From: Bacteroidota bacterium
Lineage (GTDB): Bacteria; Bacteroidota; Rhodothermia; Rhodothermales; Bin80
Direction of reading: 5' to 3'
Length of the DNA: 10,897 nt
Assembly (NCBI GenBank): GCA_026702635.1
Contig: JAPPBZ010000027.1
Span: forward strand, 1-10,897
Position 1 is the stretch's first letter. The number at the start of each line of letters is the position of its first letter. Below the pieces are notes generated by a model. It saw only the letters and a list, made by a program, of their open reading frames with translations. It was not told where the DNA came from and searched no databases. Both the position numbers and the translations under genes were made by a program. Of this stretch, positions 1-6,488 are shown one piece after another.

Positions 1-1194
1 CACCCCAAGTGGTATAACAACGCTGACAAAGATAAACCAGCCAATTGAGATGGAATACTTCTTGTGAATCTCCACCTGGTAGCGACTGATTGTCATTGCG
101 GTTTGTCTAAGGTTTCTCCCTCTGCTGGCAACGGAACTTCGCGCATCTCGTCCATAATCGCGTGCTTGTTGGTATGTTCGACGGATCTGATCTGTTGTTA
201 AGCCTTTCAGAACACTGCGTGGAGCGGTTGAATCTACTTGAGGAGGACCTCCGTGAAACACGAATGGGGAAGATGTTTCACGCTCAGGGCTCATTGGGGA
301 GATGGTTGATGGTGCCTCCGATGAGAGGGGGCGCGGCATACTGTTCTGAAGTTCAGCAGTCTGCTCTGCCAGACGGTCCTTAAGAGAATCAACAATTTCA
401 AACATCCGATTCACAGGAGTTGAACGATCAGACCGGTATCCACTTGTTTGAGCATTGGTTTGAAGGCCGAGTTCGCTCAGATCAAGGCGCAAGCGAAAAC
501 GCTCAAAGGTCAGTTTTTCATACCGCTCAATTGTCTGTACACCGGTAGGTCGATAGAGCCGATGCATTTCACCTTCTTTGAGGATCATATCCAGAAAATT
601 TCCCCGCGGGATTAATTCTCCGTTTTTTGCCCGAATCGTTGATCCATTGGCAATCCCCTGCGTGTAGTCATAGATAAGAATATCGTACAGGAGGTTACCC
701 TCTCGCTGGCCGACCAGGATACTGTATTCGTCAATCTCCTGGTAGAAAATCCCCGGTTCTAGCTCAAACCCTGGTCGTGCACTTCGAATTGTCTGCCACA
801 TACTAAGGGCCCTGAAATTAGATTCTGGAAGCAGTACATTATTGAAGTACATCATGCCACAGGAGAGAAGGGCGGCAGCGGTAAGTACAGGCCAGGTGAA
901 ACTCCAGAGAGTAATGCCGCAATTACGGATTACGATCCACGTGCGCGACTCTGCAAGCGAGCCAAAGACCATCAAAGTTGCCAAAAGGGCAGACATGGGC
1001 ACGGCCAGTACAACCATATAGGCAAGGTTATAGGTGATCAGTTCCAGAATGAGCCCGATCGGCAGATCCCGGCCAGCCAGATCTGGCAGAAACTTGATCA
1101 AAAACTGCATCAGCAAAAGGAATAGCAGAAGTAGCAACCAACCCAGAAATGGGCCGGGGAGCTGTTTCAAGACCATTCGGTGAATGAGCGTCAT
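1..1194 (-). CDS. LptF/LptG (YjgP/YjgQ) family lipopolysaccharide export permease, 3' end outside window
   Basis: This is the inner-membrane permease subunit of the LptB2FG transporter, which extracts lipopolysaccharide and passes it to LptC/LptA. The frame is open from the ATG at 1194 to base 1, 398 codons without a stop; the C-terminus with the last membrane helices is missing. Visible layout: TM1 about residues 16-37, TM2 about 52-80, TM3 about 96-118, then a periplasmic beta-jellyroll about 125-245, and TM4 starting near 382. The segment EIHKKYSI (375-382) just before TM4 is typical of the family. Between jellyroll and TM4 lies an unusually long hydrophilic insert (about 250-375), with a possible coiled-coil part (264-284), a Pro/Ser-rich linker (286-325) and an Arg/Gln-rich part (337-372). 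I cannot decide between LptF and LptG. No Shine-Dalgarno sequence precedes the start. The gene diverges from psd. Confidence 0.9.
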   Translation of the reverse strand, partial: MTLIHRMVLKQLPGPFLGWLLLLLFLLLMQFLIKFLPDLAGRDLPIGLILELITYNLAYMVVLAVPMSALLATLMVFGSLAESRTWIVIRNCGITLWSFTWPVLTAAALLSCGMMYFNNVLLPESNFRALSMWQTIRSARPGFELEPGIFYQEIDEYSILVGQREGNLLYDILIYDYTQGIANGSTIRAKNGELIPRGNFLDMILKEGEMHRLYRPTGVQTIERYEKLTFERFRLRLDLSELGLQTNAQTSGYRSDRSTPVNRMFEIVDSLKDRLAEQTAELQNSMPRPLSSEAPSTISPMSPERETSSPFVFHGGPPQVDSTAPRSVLKGLTTDQIRRTYQQARDYGRDARSSVASRGRNLRQTAMTISRYQVEIHKKYSISIGWFIFVSVVIPLGV

Positions 1195-1698
1195 TACTCG
1201 GAGGCTACGAGATCAGATGAAAAATTGAACCCACTTGATCAATGGAAGAGCTACGTTTATTGTCACAACTTGGCGCTGGAGTGCCTCATAAAACAAGTAT
1301 TTCGATCAGATAGTTCAGCGGCCGTGCAACGATAACATCAAGTTATGCAGTGGATTCCGTGATGAAATCAAGGAAATATATGGGGCCTAAACAAGCGTAA
1401 CATACATCGATCGCACCAGGGAGTTCTGATACGGGATTTGTGGGTAGGATACCCGGTGACAACCAGAAGTTATGCAGCCCAGTTCCTGCTCGCAGCAGCA
1501 CGCTTGGAGTATCTGAGAGAGGGTAATCCTCAACGTGCTTTATCTTTTAGGTCAGGTGCTATGGCATCGCCGCGCTTTTCTGCTCAGTGGATGTACCGAA
1601 GTCGCAATTTTCGATGGTCTGCAGCTCATAGTAAAGGTTACTGGTTTGAAGATGGACCGTGGGTTTGATGAATACGAGAGGATGACTGTGCTAATACC
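1195..1698. other. 504-base intergenic stretch between the divergent lptF/G-like and psd genes, no confirmed gene
   Basis: No recognisable gene is present. It should hold promoters for both flanking genes, but I find no convincing promoter boxes. Open stretches occur in several frames and none resembles a known family. The most protein-like is a plus-strand frame open from 1517 to the TGA at 1700-1702, with a possible GTG start at 1535 (55 codons). It ends FDEYERMTVLIP, and its stop overlaps the psd start as ATGA. A TTG-started frame 1438-1668 is rich in Arg, Ser and Trp and looks like chance. A small perfect hairpin (GGGTA/TACCC, 3-base loop) lies at 1442-1454. An 11-base direct repeat AAGTTATGCAG is at 1340-1350 and 1467-1477. 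A decayed gene, a small RNA or a long leader are all possible. Confidence 0.5.
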
Positions 1699-2391
1699 AT
1701 GATTGCTCGCGAAGGGGTGGCTTTGGTAGCCATAGCATTCGTTATAGGATTGATCGTGGCGGGACTCATACTGCTAATCCCTGGAGTGCCGAGGTGGTTT
1801 GAGTTCATTTTCGTCCCGCTCTTTTTGCCCGGATTGGGGCTGATGGTCGCCTATTTTTTCAGAGATCCGGAACGTACAGGGCCACCGGATTCAGATACAT
1901 TAATTCTGGCGCCAGCGGACGGTAAAATTGTGGAAATCATTCAGGAGGAAGAACCATGGTTCATTGGAGGGGTAGCGTGGAGAATTTCGATTTTCCTCTC
2001 CGTACTGGATGTTCATGTTAACCGAGTTCCGGTCAGTGGAATAGTGCGATATGTCGCATATAGGCCGGGAAAGTTCCGAGTGGCATGGCATCCTAAGGCC
2101 TCCACCTCCAATGAACAGTCCCAGATCGGGATAGAGCATCTCTCCGGGAGACGAATTTTATTCAAACAAATTGCGGGGAGTCTGGCGCGGCGCATTATCT
2201 GTCGGCTCTCAGAGGGGGATAAGACTAAAGCAGGTGAACGATTTGGATTGATCCGGTTTGGATCACGCATGGATATCATATTTCCGGTGGATATGCCGGT
2301 TGAGGCAAAAGTCGGCGATAGGGTGCGTGCTGGGGTTACTATAATTGGTATCGTGCAGCCGATTCAGAGTGAATCTGCAGAGATGGAATGA
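1699..2391 (+). CDS. psd: phosphatidylserine decarboxylase proenzyme, short (class II) form
   Basis: It decarboxylates phosphatidylserine to phosphatidylethanolamine at the inner membrane. Psd enzymes self-cleave at a Gly-Ser bond and the serine becomes the pyruvoyl cofactor. Here the cleavage motif is RFGSR, G188-S189, giving a beta chain of about 188 residues and a short alpha chain of about 42. The other two members of the Asp-His-Ser self-cleavage triad are probably D74 (PADG) and H106 (DVHVNR). Two hydrophobic helices lie at about 7-29 and 36-54. The conserved ARRI (163-166) lies before the cleavage site. The 230-residue length fits the short family that lacks the long N-terminal region of the E. 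coli enzyme. The ATG is the only plausible start, because in-frame stops lie just upstream. The nearest purine-rich site (GAGAGG) is about 17 bases away. pssA follows 209 bases downstream. Confidence 0.95.
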   Translation: MIAREGVALVAIAFVIGLIVAGLILLIPGVPRWFEFIFVPLFLPGLGLMVAYFFRDPERTGPPDSDTLILAPADGKIVEIIQEEEPWFIGGVAWRISIFLSVLDVHVNRVPVSGIVRYVAYRPGKFRVAWHPKASTSNEQSQIGIEHLSGRRILFKQIAGSLARRIICRLSEGDKTKAGERFGLIRFGSRMDIIFPVDMPVEAKVGDRVRAGVTIIGIVQPIQSESAEME

Positions 2392-2600
2392 GCAATTGTC
2401 AATCGGAGGATTTTACCTTGGTGTCTGGACAGATTCAAATCAAAACCGTACACGATGCTCGCACGGCTCTGGGCTGGGGTTGCAGTGCAATGGGAACAGT
2501 ACCTTCGCGAGGATCTTCAAACTAGGCCTTATGGATATGAGATTGGGAGCGAGCATGGATACTGGGTTTTATTTGTCCGATCTTCATTGACCATCTTAAC
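2392..2600. other. 209-base psd-pssA spacer with several overlapping open frames, function unknown
   Basis: The two phospholipid genes are separated by 209 bases that I cannot assign. The psd frame stays open after its TGA for 81 more codons, to 2637, which overlaps the start of pssA. A second plus-strand frame is open from 2345 to 2590. A third begins at TTG 2418 or GTG 2421, just downstream of a strong GGAGG (2405-2409), and stops at 2523-2525 after 34-35 codons. None of the products resembles a known family. The GGAGG is notable because the neighbouring genes lack such sites. The stretch may be a leader, a small gene, or the remains of one. Confidence 0.45.
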
Positions 2601-3413
2601 GTGCCTATGGGTGATCGAAAAAGATCCATTAAGTTGACTCGCCGATCCGCGGAGGATCGCGACGGGGATTCCCAAGTACGCAAGGGAAGTCGGACCAGTG
2701 TCGCAGTTCCTTCTTTTTTTACACTCATGAACCTGTTCTGTGGGTTCGTGGCGATTACCCAGATTCACCAGGGACAATTCGTGTACGCTTGCTATTTGAT
2801 TATCCTTGCGGGCTTATTCGACTTATTAGACGGAATGGCAGCACGTTTGACACGTGGCGTCAGTCTTTTTGGTGCAGAGCTTGACTCTTTGTGCGATGTT
2901 GTATCGTTCGGTGTGGCTCCAGCCTATCTGATTTATGCGCGAATGCTGGAGGGCAGCGGGATGTTTGGCCTGATTATCAGTGCCCTGCCTGCAATGTGTT
3001 CCGCAGTACGCCTTGCGCGGTTCAATTTGCAATTTTCGGAAGAGAAGAAACTTGACTTTGAGGGGTTGCCAGCCCCCGTGCAAGCTTATTGTATCATTGC
3101 CATTGTACTCAATATTGATCAGGAAACATGGCTATTGCGATCAGGCATACTTGATATGGAGGTACTTATCCCCGTTGTGGTGCTTCTGTCGTTTCTCATG
3201 GTGTCTCTGATCCGCTTTGATGGGGTGCCAAGAATTTCATTTGATTATCTTCGCCAGTATCCCATCGCTTCAGGCGCCTATATCATTTCCGTGCTGCTGA
3301 TCGGATTTCTCCCGTATACAGGACTACTGTTAGTCCTTTTGGTTTATGTCTTGATAGGACTTACACGAGCATCCACGCGATCCATCCGTGCACTTATGGC
3401 GTTGCCAAAGTGA
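2601..3413 (+). CDS. pssA: CDP-diacylglycerol-serine O-phosphatidyltransferase (phosphatidylserine synthase)
   Basis: It makes phosphatidylserine from CDP-diacylglycerol and L-serine, the substrate for the upstream Psd. The CDP-alcohol phosphotransferase signature D-G-x2-A-R-x8-G-x3-D-x3-D is complete: D77 G78, A81 R82, G91, D95, D99. The acidic residues bind the divalent metal and D99 is the expected catalytic base. Several hydrophobic segments follow (about 40-55, 60-77, 100-112, 118-130, 158-172, 184-206, 222-260), as expected for an integral membrane enzyme of about 270 residues. The first 35 residues are a charged, Arg/Lys-rich extension, likely cytoplasmic. The start could be GTG 2601 or ATG 2607; no Shine-Dalgarno site supports either. 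The gene ends facing the convergent DUF4159 gene. Confidence 0.94.
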   Translation: MPMGDRKRSIKLTRRSAEDRDGDSQVRKGSRTSVAVPSFFTLMNLFCGFVAITQIHQGQFVYACYLIILAGLFDLLDGMAARLTRGVSLFGAELDSLCDVVSFGVAPAYLIYARMLEGSGMFGLIISALPAMCSAVRLARFNLQFSEEKKLDFEGLPAPVQAYCIIAIVLNIDQETWLLRSGILDMEVLIPVVVLLSFLMVSLIRFDGVPRISFDYLRQYPIASGAYIISVLLIGFLPYTGLLLVLLVYVLIGLTRASTRSIRALMALPK

Positions 3414-3434
3414 AATACGGTGGCTAGTATGGTC

Positions 3435-3476
3435 GGCCAATTGGCCCTCATTTCTGACGGCGACCTCTTGGTCGCC
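3435..3476. terminator. two palindromes between convergent genes, possible bidirectional terminator
   Basis: The 69-base gap between the convergent pssA and DUF4159 genes holds two inverted repeats. One is a perfect 12-base palindrome, GGCCAATTGGCC, at 3435-3446. The other is a hairpin at 3459-3476 with a 7-bp stem GGCGACC/GGTCGCC around the loop TCTT. The position suits transcription termination in both directions. Neither hairpin is followed by a clear T-run on either strand, so classical intrinsic termination is not shown. Confidence 0.45.
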
Positions 3477-3482
3477 AAGCAG

Positions 3483-4235
3483 TTAATGAGTAAGGGTATA
3501 AAAGATGAAGTTGATTGCCATCTGGAAGCTCACCGTCGAAGCAGACCCTAAATTGCGTCCTCCCGGCCATTCCCAGCCATCCCCGATATCCTGGTTATAG
3601 CAGATGATAATCATCGGTCTGCCTGCATCATCGAATACAGCGTAGTAGATATCATCTTCTGGTGCGAAACGCATTCCGCCCCAACGCCAAGAGCCACCGT
3701 TTTTCGTGGAAATAGCTGCATCTGGATCAATATCGTAATAAATCTGCCAGATCGGATGATCGGCAGTTAGCTCGATGGGCTCGCGGTTTGGGTAGACCCT
3801 CTTGATATTGTCATACATATTATTCCACTGTGGTCCCGTATATCCGCGTCCGTAGTCGTGAAAATCGTCAATAATCAAGAACCCGCCCCGATCAAGATAG
3901 CGCCTTAAATTCTCCACCTCTTCTTCATTTGTGCGCCAGTATCCGGGCTCGGTCAAGTAGAGTACCGCGTATTCAAAGATGGTGGGGTCCTTCAATGAAA
4001 CCACTACCGGTGGTCCTTCTAGTTGGAGCCCGGTTGTGCGGCTGATCGCTTCATGCAGATTATACTCTGCTGTGGGATAATCCGTAGCCCAGGCACTTTC
4101 CCGGAATCCTGGATGACTCTCATACCAAACGCGTGCAAACTGAAACCCCGCATCCTGCCCATTCGAGGGCAGCACACATGCGATACTCAGGAGTAGATAA
4201 ACTGTCAGATTTACGGAGAAGCCCCGAGTGAGCAT
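3483..4235 (-). CDS. secreted DUF4159 domain protein
   Basis: I recognise this as a DUF4159 protein of unknown biochemical role. Residues 1-26 form a Sec-type signal peptide (positive MLTRG start, hydrophobic core VYLLLSIACVLP, likely cleavage near NGQ-D), so the mature protein is probably periplasmic. The family-like features are FQFARVWY at 31-38, DYPTAEYNL at 52-60, and the glutaminase-amidotransferase-like strand GGFLIIDDFHDYG at 117-129. The C-terminal part is aromatic-rich (WRWGGMRF 183-190, GDGWEWPGG 218-226). I see no clear catalytic triad. At 250 residues it is the compact form; larger relatives carry extra membrane domains. It is the last gene of the leftward cluster, 23 bases after the aminotransferase stop, so co-transcription is likely. 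The link to the aminotransferase is inferred from position only. Confidence 0.82.
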   Translation of the reverse strand: MLTRGFSVNLTVYLLLSIACVLPSNGQDAGFQFARVWYESHPGFRESAWATDYPTAEYNLHEAISRTTGLQLEGPPVVVSLKDPTIFEYAVLYLTEPGYWRTNEEEVENLRRYLDRGGFLIIDDFHDYGRGYTGPQWNNMYDNIKRVYPNREPIELTADHPIWQIYYDIDPDAAISTKNGGSWRWGGMRFAPEDDIYYAVFDDAGRPMIIICYNQDIGDGWEWPGGRNLGSASTVSFQMAINFIFYTLTH

Positions 4236-4258
4236 ATCGTTGCGGAGGTACTACCGAG

Positions 4259-5350
4259 TTAGCGGCTCATGATTTTTGTAAATGCATCAAAGAATTGCGA
4301 CATTTCATCTTCAGTTCCGATGCTTAGACGACACCAATCCAGATAGGGTGGGAATGGGCGTCCGACCAGGATACCGTGTGAAGCCATTGATTGCTGAAAT
4401 TCTTCAATGGGACGACCAAGATGGAAGAATACGAAGTTGGTATGCGATTCGACAACGGAGTGTCCAAGCTCCCGTAGCCTACGAGCGGTTTCAATACGAC
4501 TGTTTTCAATTTGAGTTGTACTGTAATTCAGGAATCGACGATCTTCAAGGGAGGCGATAGCAGCCCGGAGTGCCATAATATTGATGTTGATCGCCGTACT
4601 GTAATTACGGAGACGTTCCGCTATGTCCGGACGGGCTAGGGCGTAGCCCACGCGCAATCCGGCCAAGCCGTAGACCTTTGAAAAAGTTCGTGAGACGATT
4701 ACATTGGCTCCCGCCTTGACAAGAGGTACAGCACTGCTGTAGCGGGGGTCAGTAACCAATTCGTAGTAAGCCTCATCAACCAGGATCACAGATCGCCGAG
4801 AAACCCGAGTACAAAACTCGGTCAGCTCGTCCTTGTCACAAATCGTCCCTGTAGGATTATTTGGATTACAAACAAAAACTAGCCTTACATTCTGGGTTGT
4901 TCGGGAATCCATAAGAGCAAGGTCAATACTCTTGTCCGCTTTAAGGGGGACACGATGAACCCGTGCTTCAATGGAGTTTGCATAGTTCTCCAGTCCCTCG
5001 TACGTGGGATATGCGGTGACGATTTCGCCATCATCAAGTCCATACGCCATCGCAGCCATGCGGAGAATTTCACTGGACCCGGCTCCCAGAACTACATGCT
5101 CTGGTTGAAGTCCTTCGCGAGCAGCAATCATGGCCTCCAAACTGCGGTAATGGGAGTAAGGATAAAGGTTAGTTTCATCCAGGGCCTCCAGCATTGCCGT
5201 CCGCGCAGAATTTCCGGGGGCATAGGGGTTTTCGTTGCTGTGAAGACGAATCGGGATTTGATCCGATCTTTGAGGCAGGGGGGTAAAGCCGGGCAGAAGC
5301 GGCAAGGCAGTACCTGCAATGCTAAGGCGAATCCAGTCACGACGGTTCAT
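4259..5350 (-). CDS. HisC-like PLP-dependent aminotransferase (fold type I) with a twin-arginine leader
   Basis: Similar to histidinol-phosphate aminotransferase and related class I/II enzymes, which transfer an amino group between an amine and a 2-oxo acid. Key residues are visible: N-terminal substrate motif HSNENPY (37-43), phosphate-cup region GAGSSE (89-94), NPNNPTG (162-168), D192 and Y195 in VDEAYY, the PLP-binding lysine K225 in SRTFSK, R233 in GLRVGY, and the carboxylate-binding arginine R341 in CRLSIGT. The unusual part is the start: NRRDWIR at 2-8, then a hydrophobic stretch (about 9-23), which resembles a Tat signal for export of folded, cofactor-loaded proteins. No clear AxA cleavage site is seen, so it may stay anchored. 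A normal histidine-pathway role is unlikely because no his genes are nearby. It lies 37 bases after the oxidoreductase gene and before DUF4159. The substrate is unknown. Confidence 0.9.
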   Translation of the reverse strand: MNRRDWIRLSIAGTALPLLPGFTPLPQRSDQIPIRLHSNENPYAPGNSARTAMLEALDETNLYPYSHYRSLEAMIAAREGLQPEHVVLGAGSSEILRMAAMAYGLDDGEIVTAYPTYEGLENYANSIEARVHRVPLKADKSIDLALMDSRTTQNVRLVFVCNPNNPTGTICDKDELTEFCTRVSRRSVILVDEAYYELVTDPRYSSAVPLVKAGANVIVSRTFSKVYGLAGLRVGYALARPDIAERLRNYSTAININIMALRAAIASLEDRRFLNYSTTQIENSRIETARRLRELGHSVVESHTNFVFFHLGRPIEEFQQSMASHGILVGRPFPPYLDWCRLSIGTEDEMSQFFDAFTKIMSR

Positions 5351-5387
5351 AATGTAGGGGGTTTTAGGATGTTATTGGAACAGATGA

Positions 5388-6395
5388 TCAGGGATCAGTC
5401 AGGTGTTCACAGGTGATCCATGTATTGGCCTGTGCACTTTGAAAACATGCATCAATGACTCTCATATTGTTCAAAGAGTCGACAATCGGAGTACAAAGCG
5501 GTTCTCCGTCAATTACAGCGGCTGCGAATGCATCACACTGCTCTGAAAACTGATTTGCCGGCCCCAGAGTGTGAATCGACCGTTCTTGATCTTGCTGGAG
5601 ATCCAGATACGCGGGTTCATCTGGGGGGATATTGAATGGAGTTTGTAATGTGATCTTCCCTTTAGTACCCACAATTGTGACATGCTCAGCTCTCTGGATC
5701 TGTGTCCCACAGATGACAGTGGCGCCACCTTGAGCAAAATCCAATAGAGCGGTTGTAGATGTGTCAGTTCTGAATTGAGGATGCCGCTCAGCGTGTGCAC
5801 ATACCCGTTTAGGCTCCGAACCATATAGCCAGCGGGCAACAGAAATCCCGTAGCAGCCGATATCCATGAGTGCTCCACCGCCAAACTCCAACTTATTACG
5901 AATATTATCAGGATCCCTGTTATCGTAGGAAAAGTGAACGTGAATACTTCGCAACTCACCGATATAGTTGGTTCGAACCCATTCGCGCGTACGTGTCCAT
6001 TGTGGGTGATGGCGATACATAAATGCCTCCGCAACAAGTTGCTTGGGATACTGTCGAGATACGTTCAGAAGATGCTGCACATCCATTTCATTGAGCCCCA
6101 ATGGTTTCTCACACAACACATGTTTTCCCGCCTTGATGGCTTTGCAAGCCCATTCAACATGTAAGTGATTTGGTAGTGGGATGTAGACGGCATCAATCGT
6201 GTCCAGTTGGATCAGGTCATGGTAGGTAGGACAGATTGTAGGAATCTGATGAGTTTCGGCGACTTGCTGTGCCAGATCAGGGTTTCTGGAGGCAATGGCG
6301 GCCACTGTTCCACATTGGCTATCCTGAATAGCAGGAATGACTTTCTGTCGCGCAATGCGGGCACTTGAGAGGATTCCCCAACGAATTCTGCTCAT
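5388..6395 (-). CDS. Gfo/Idh/MocA family NAD(P)-dependent oxidoreductase
   Basis: A sugar or cyclitol dehydrogenase-type enzyme. The N-terminal Rossmann fold starts RWGILSSARIA (5-15), a variant of the nucleotide-binding loop also seen in xylose and dihydrodiol dehydrogenase-like members. It continues with ASRNPDLA (35-42), IDAVYIPLPNHLH (67-79) and the signature CEKPL (95-99), whose lysine K97 is the expected catalytic residue. The C-terminal substrate domain carries GGGALMDIGCYG (172-183), the usual second signature. The 335-residue length is normal. There is no signal peptide or twin arginine, so it should be cytoplasmic, unlike its neighbours. The ATG overlaps the stop of a 21-codon ORF upstream (ATGA) and has no Shine-Dalgarno site of its own. 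Substrate and cofactor preference cannot be read from the sequence. Confidence 0.92.
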   Translation of the reverse strand: MSRIRWGILSSARIARQKVIPAIQDSQCGTVAAIASRNPDLAQQVAETHQIPTICPTYHDLIQLDTIDAVYIPLPNHLHVEWACKAIKAGKHVLCEKPLGLNEMDVQHLLNVSRQYPKQLVAEAFMYRHHPQWTRTREWVRTNYIGELRSIHVHFSYDNRDPDNIRNKLEFGGGALMDIGCYGISVARWLYGSEPKRVCAHAERHPQFRTDTSTTALLDFAQGGATVICGTQIQRAEHVTIVGTKGKITLQTPFNIPPDEPAYLDLQQDQERSIHTLGPANQFSEQCDAFAAAVIDGEPLCTPIVDSLNNMRVIDACFQSAQANTWITCEHLTDP

Positions 6396-6457
6396 TCTGA
6401 TGTGAGATCAACGCGGTGAGTACGGAGGCGCTTACGTGGGTCTTCAAGTGCAGTCAT
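6392..6457 (-). CDS. possible 21-codon leader ORF coupled to the oxidoreductase gene
   Basis: In the 93-base gap between the DUF1080 and oxidoreductase genes, an ATG at 6457 opens a 21-residue frame (MTALEDPRKR... ending VDLTSE, very basic in the middle). It is preceded by AGAGGA, one of the few Shine-Dalgarno-like sites close before a start in this window. Its TGA overlaps the oxidoreductase ATG as ATGA, a typical arrangement for translational coupling. The frame stays open farther upstream (ATG at 6478), but that start lacks a ribosome site. It could equally be a chance frame. Confidence 0.3.
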   Translation of the reverse strand: MTALEDPRKRLRTHRVDLTSE

Positions 6458-6488
6458 GGTATCCTCTGTCGGTCGCATCACGAGGCTG

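Noticed and set aside
1340..1477. 11-base direct repeat AAGTTATGCAG (1340-1350 and 1467-1477)
   Set aside because: Only two copies, no palindromic structure and no mobile-element gene between them; probably chance.
1438..1668. 76-codon plus-strand frame with a TTG start
   Set aside because: Arg/Ser/Trp-rich composition, no recognisable motif, no ribosome site; the overlapping frame 1517-1702 looks more protein-like.
4259..5350. Naming the aminotransferase hisC
   Set aside because: The fold and residues match, but the twin-arginine leader and the absence of histidine genes nearby argue against a role in histidine synthesis.
4955..5416. 153-codon plus-strand frame
   Set aside because: Antisense shadow of the aminotransferase gene, whose catalytic motifs are intact.
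5513..6037. 174-codon minus-strand frame
   Set aside because: It lies inside the Gfo/Idh/MocA gene on the same strand in another frame. The real frame carries all family signatures.
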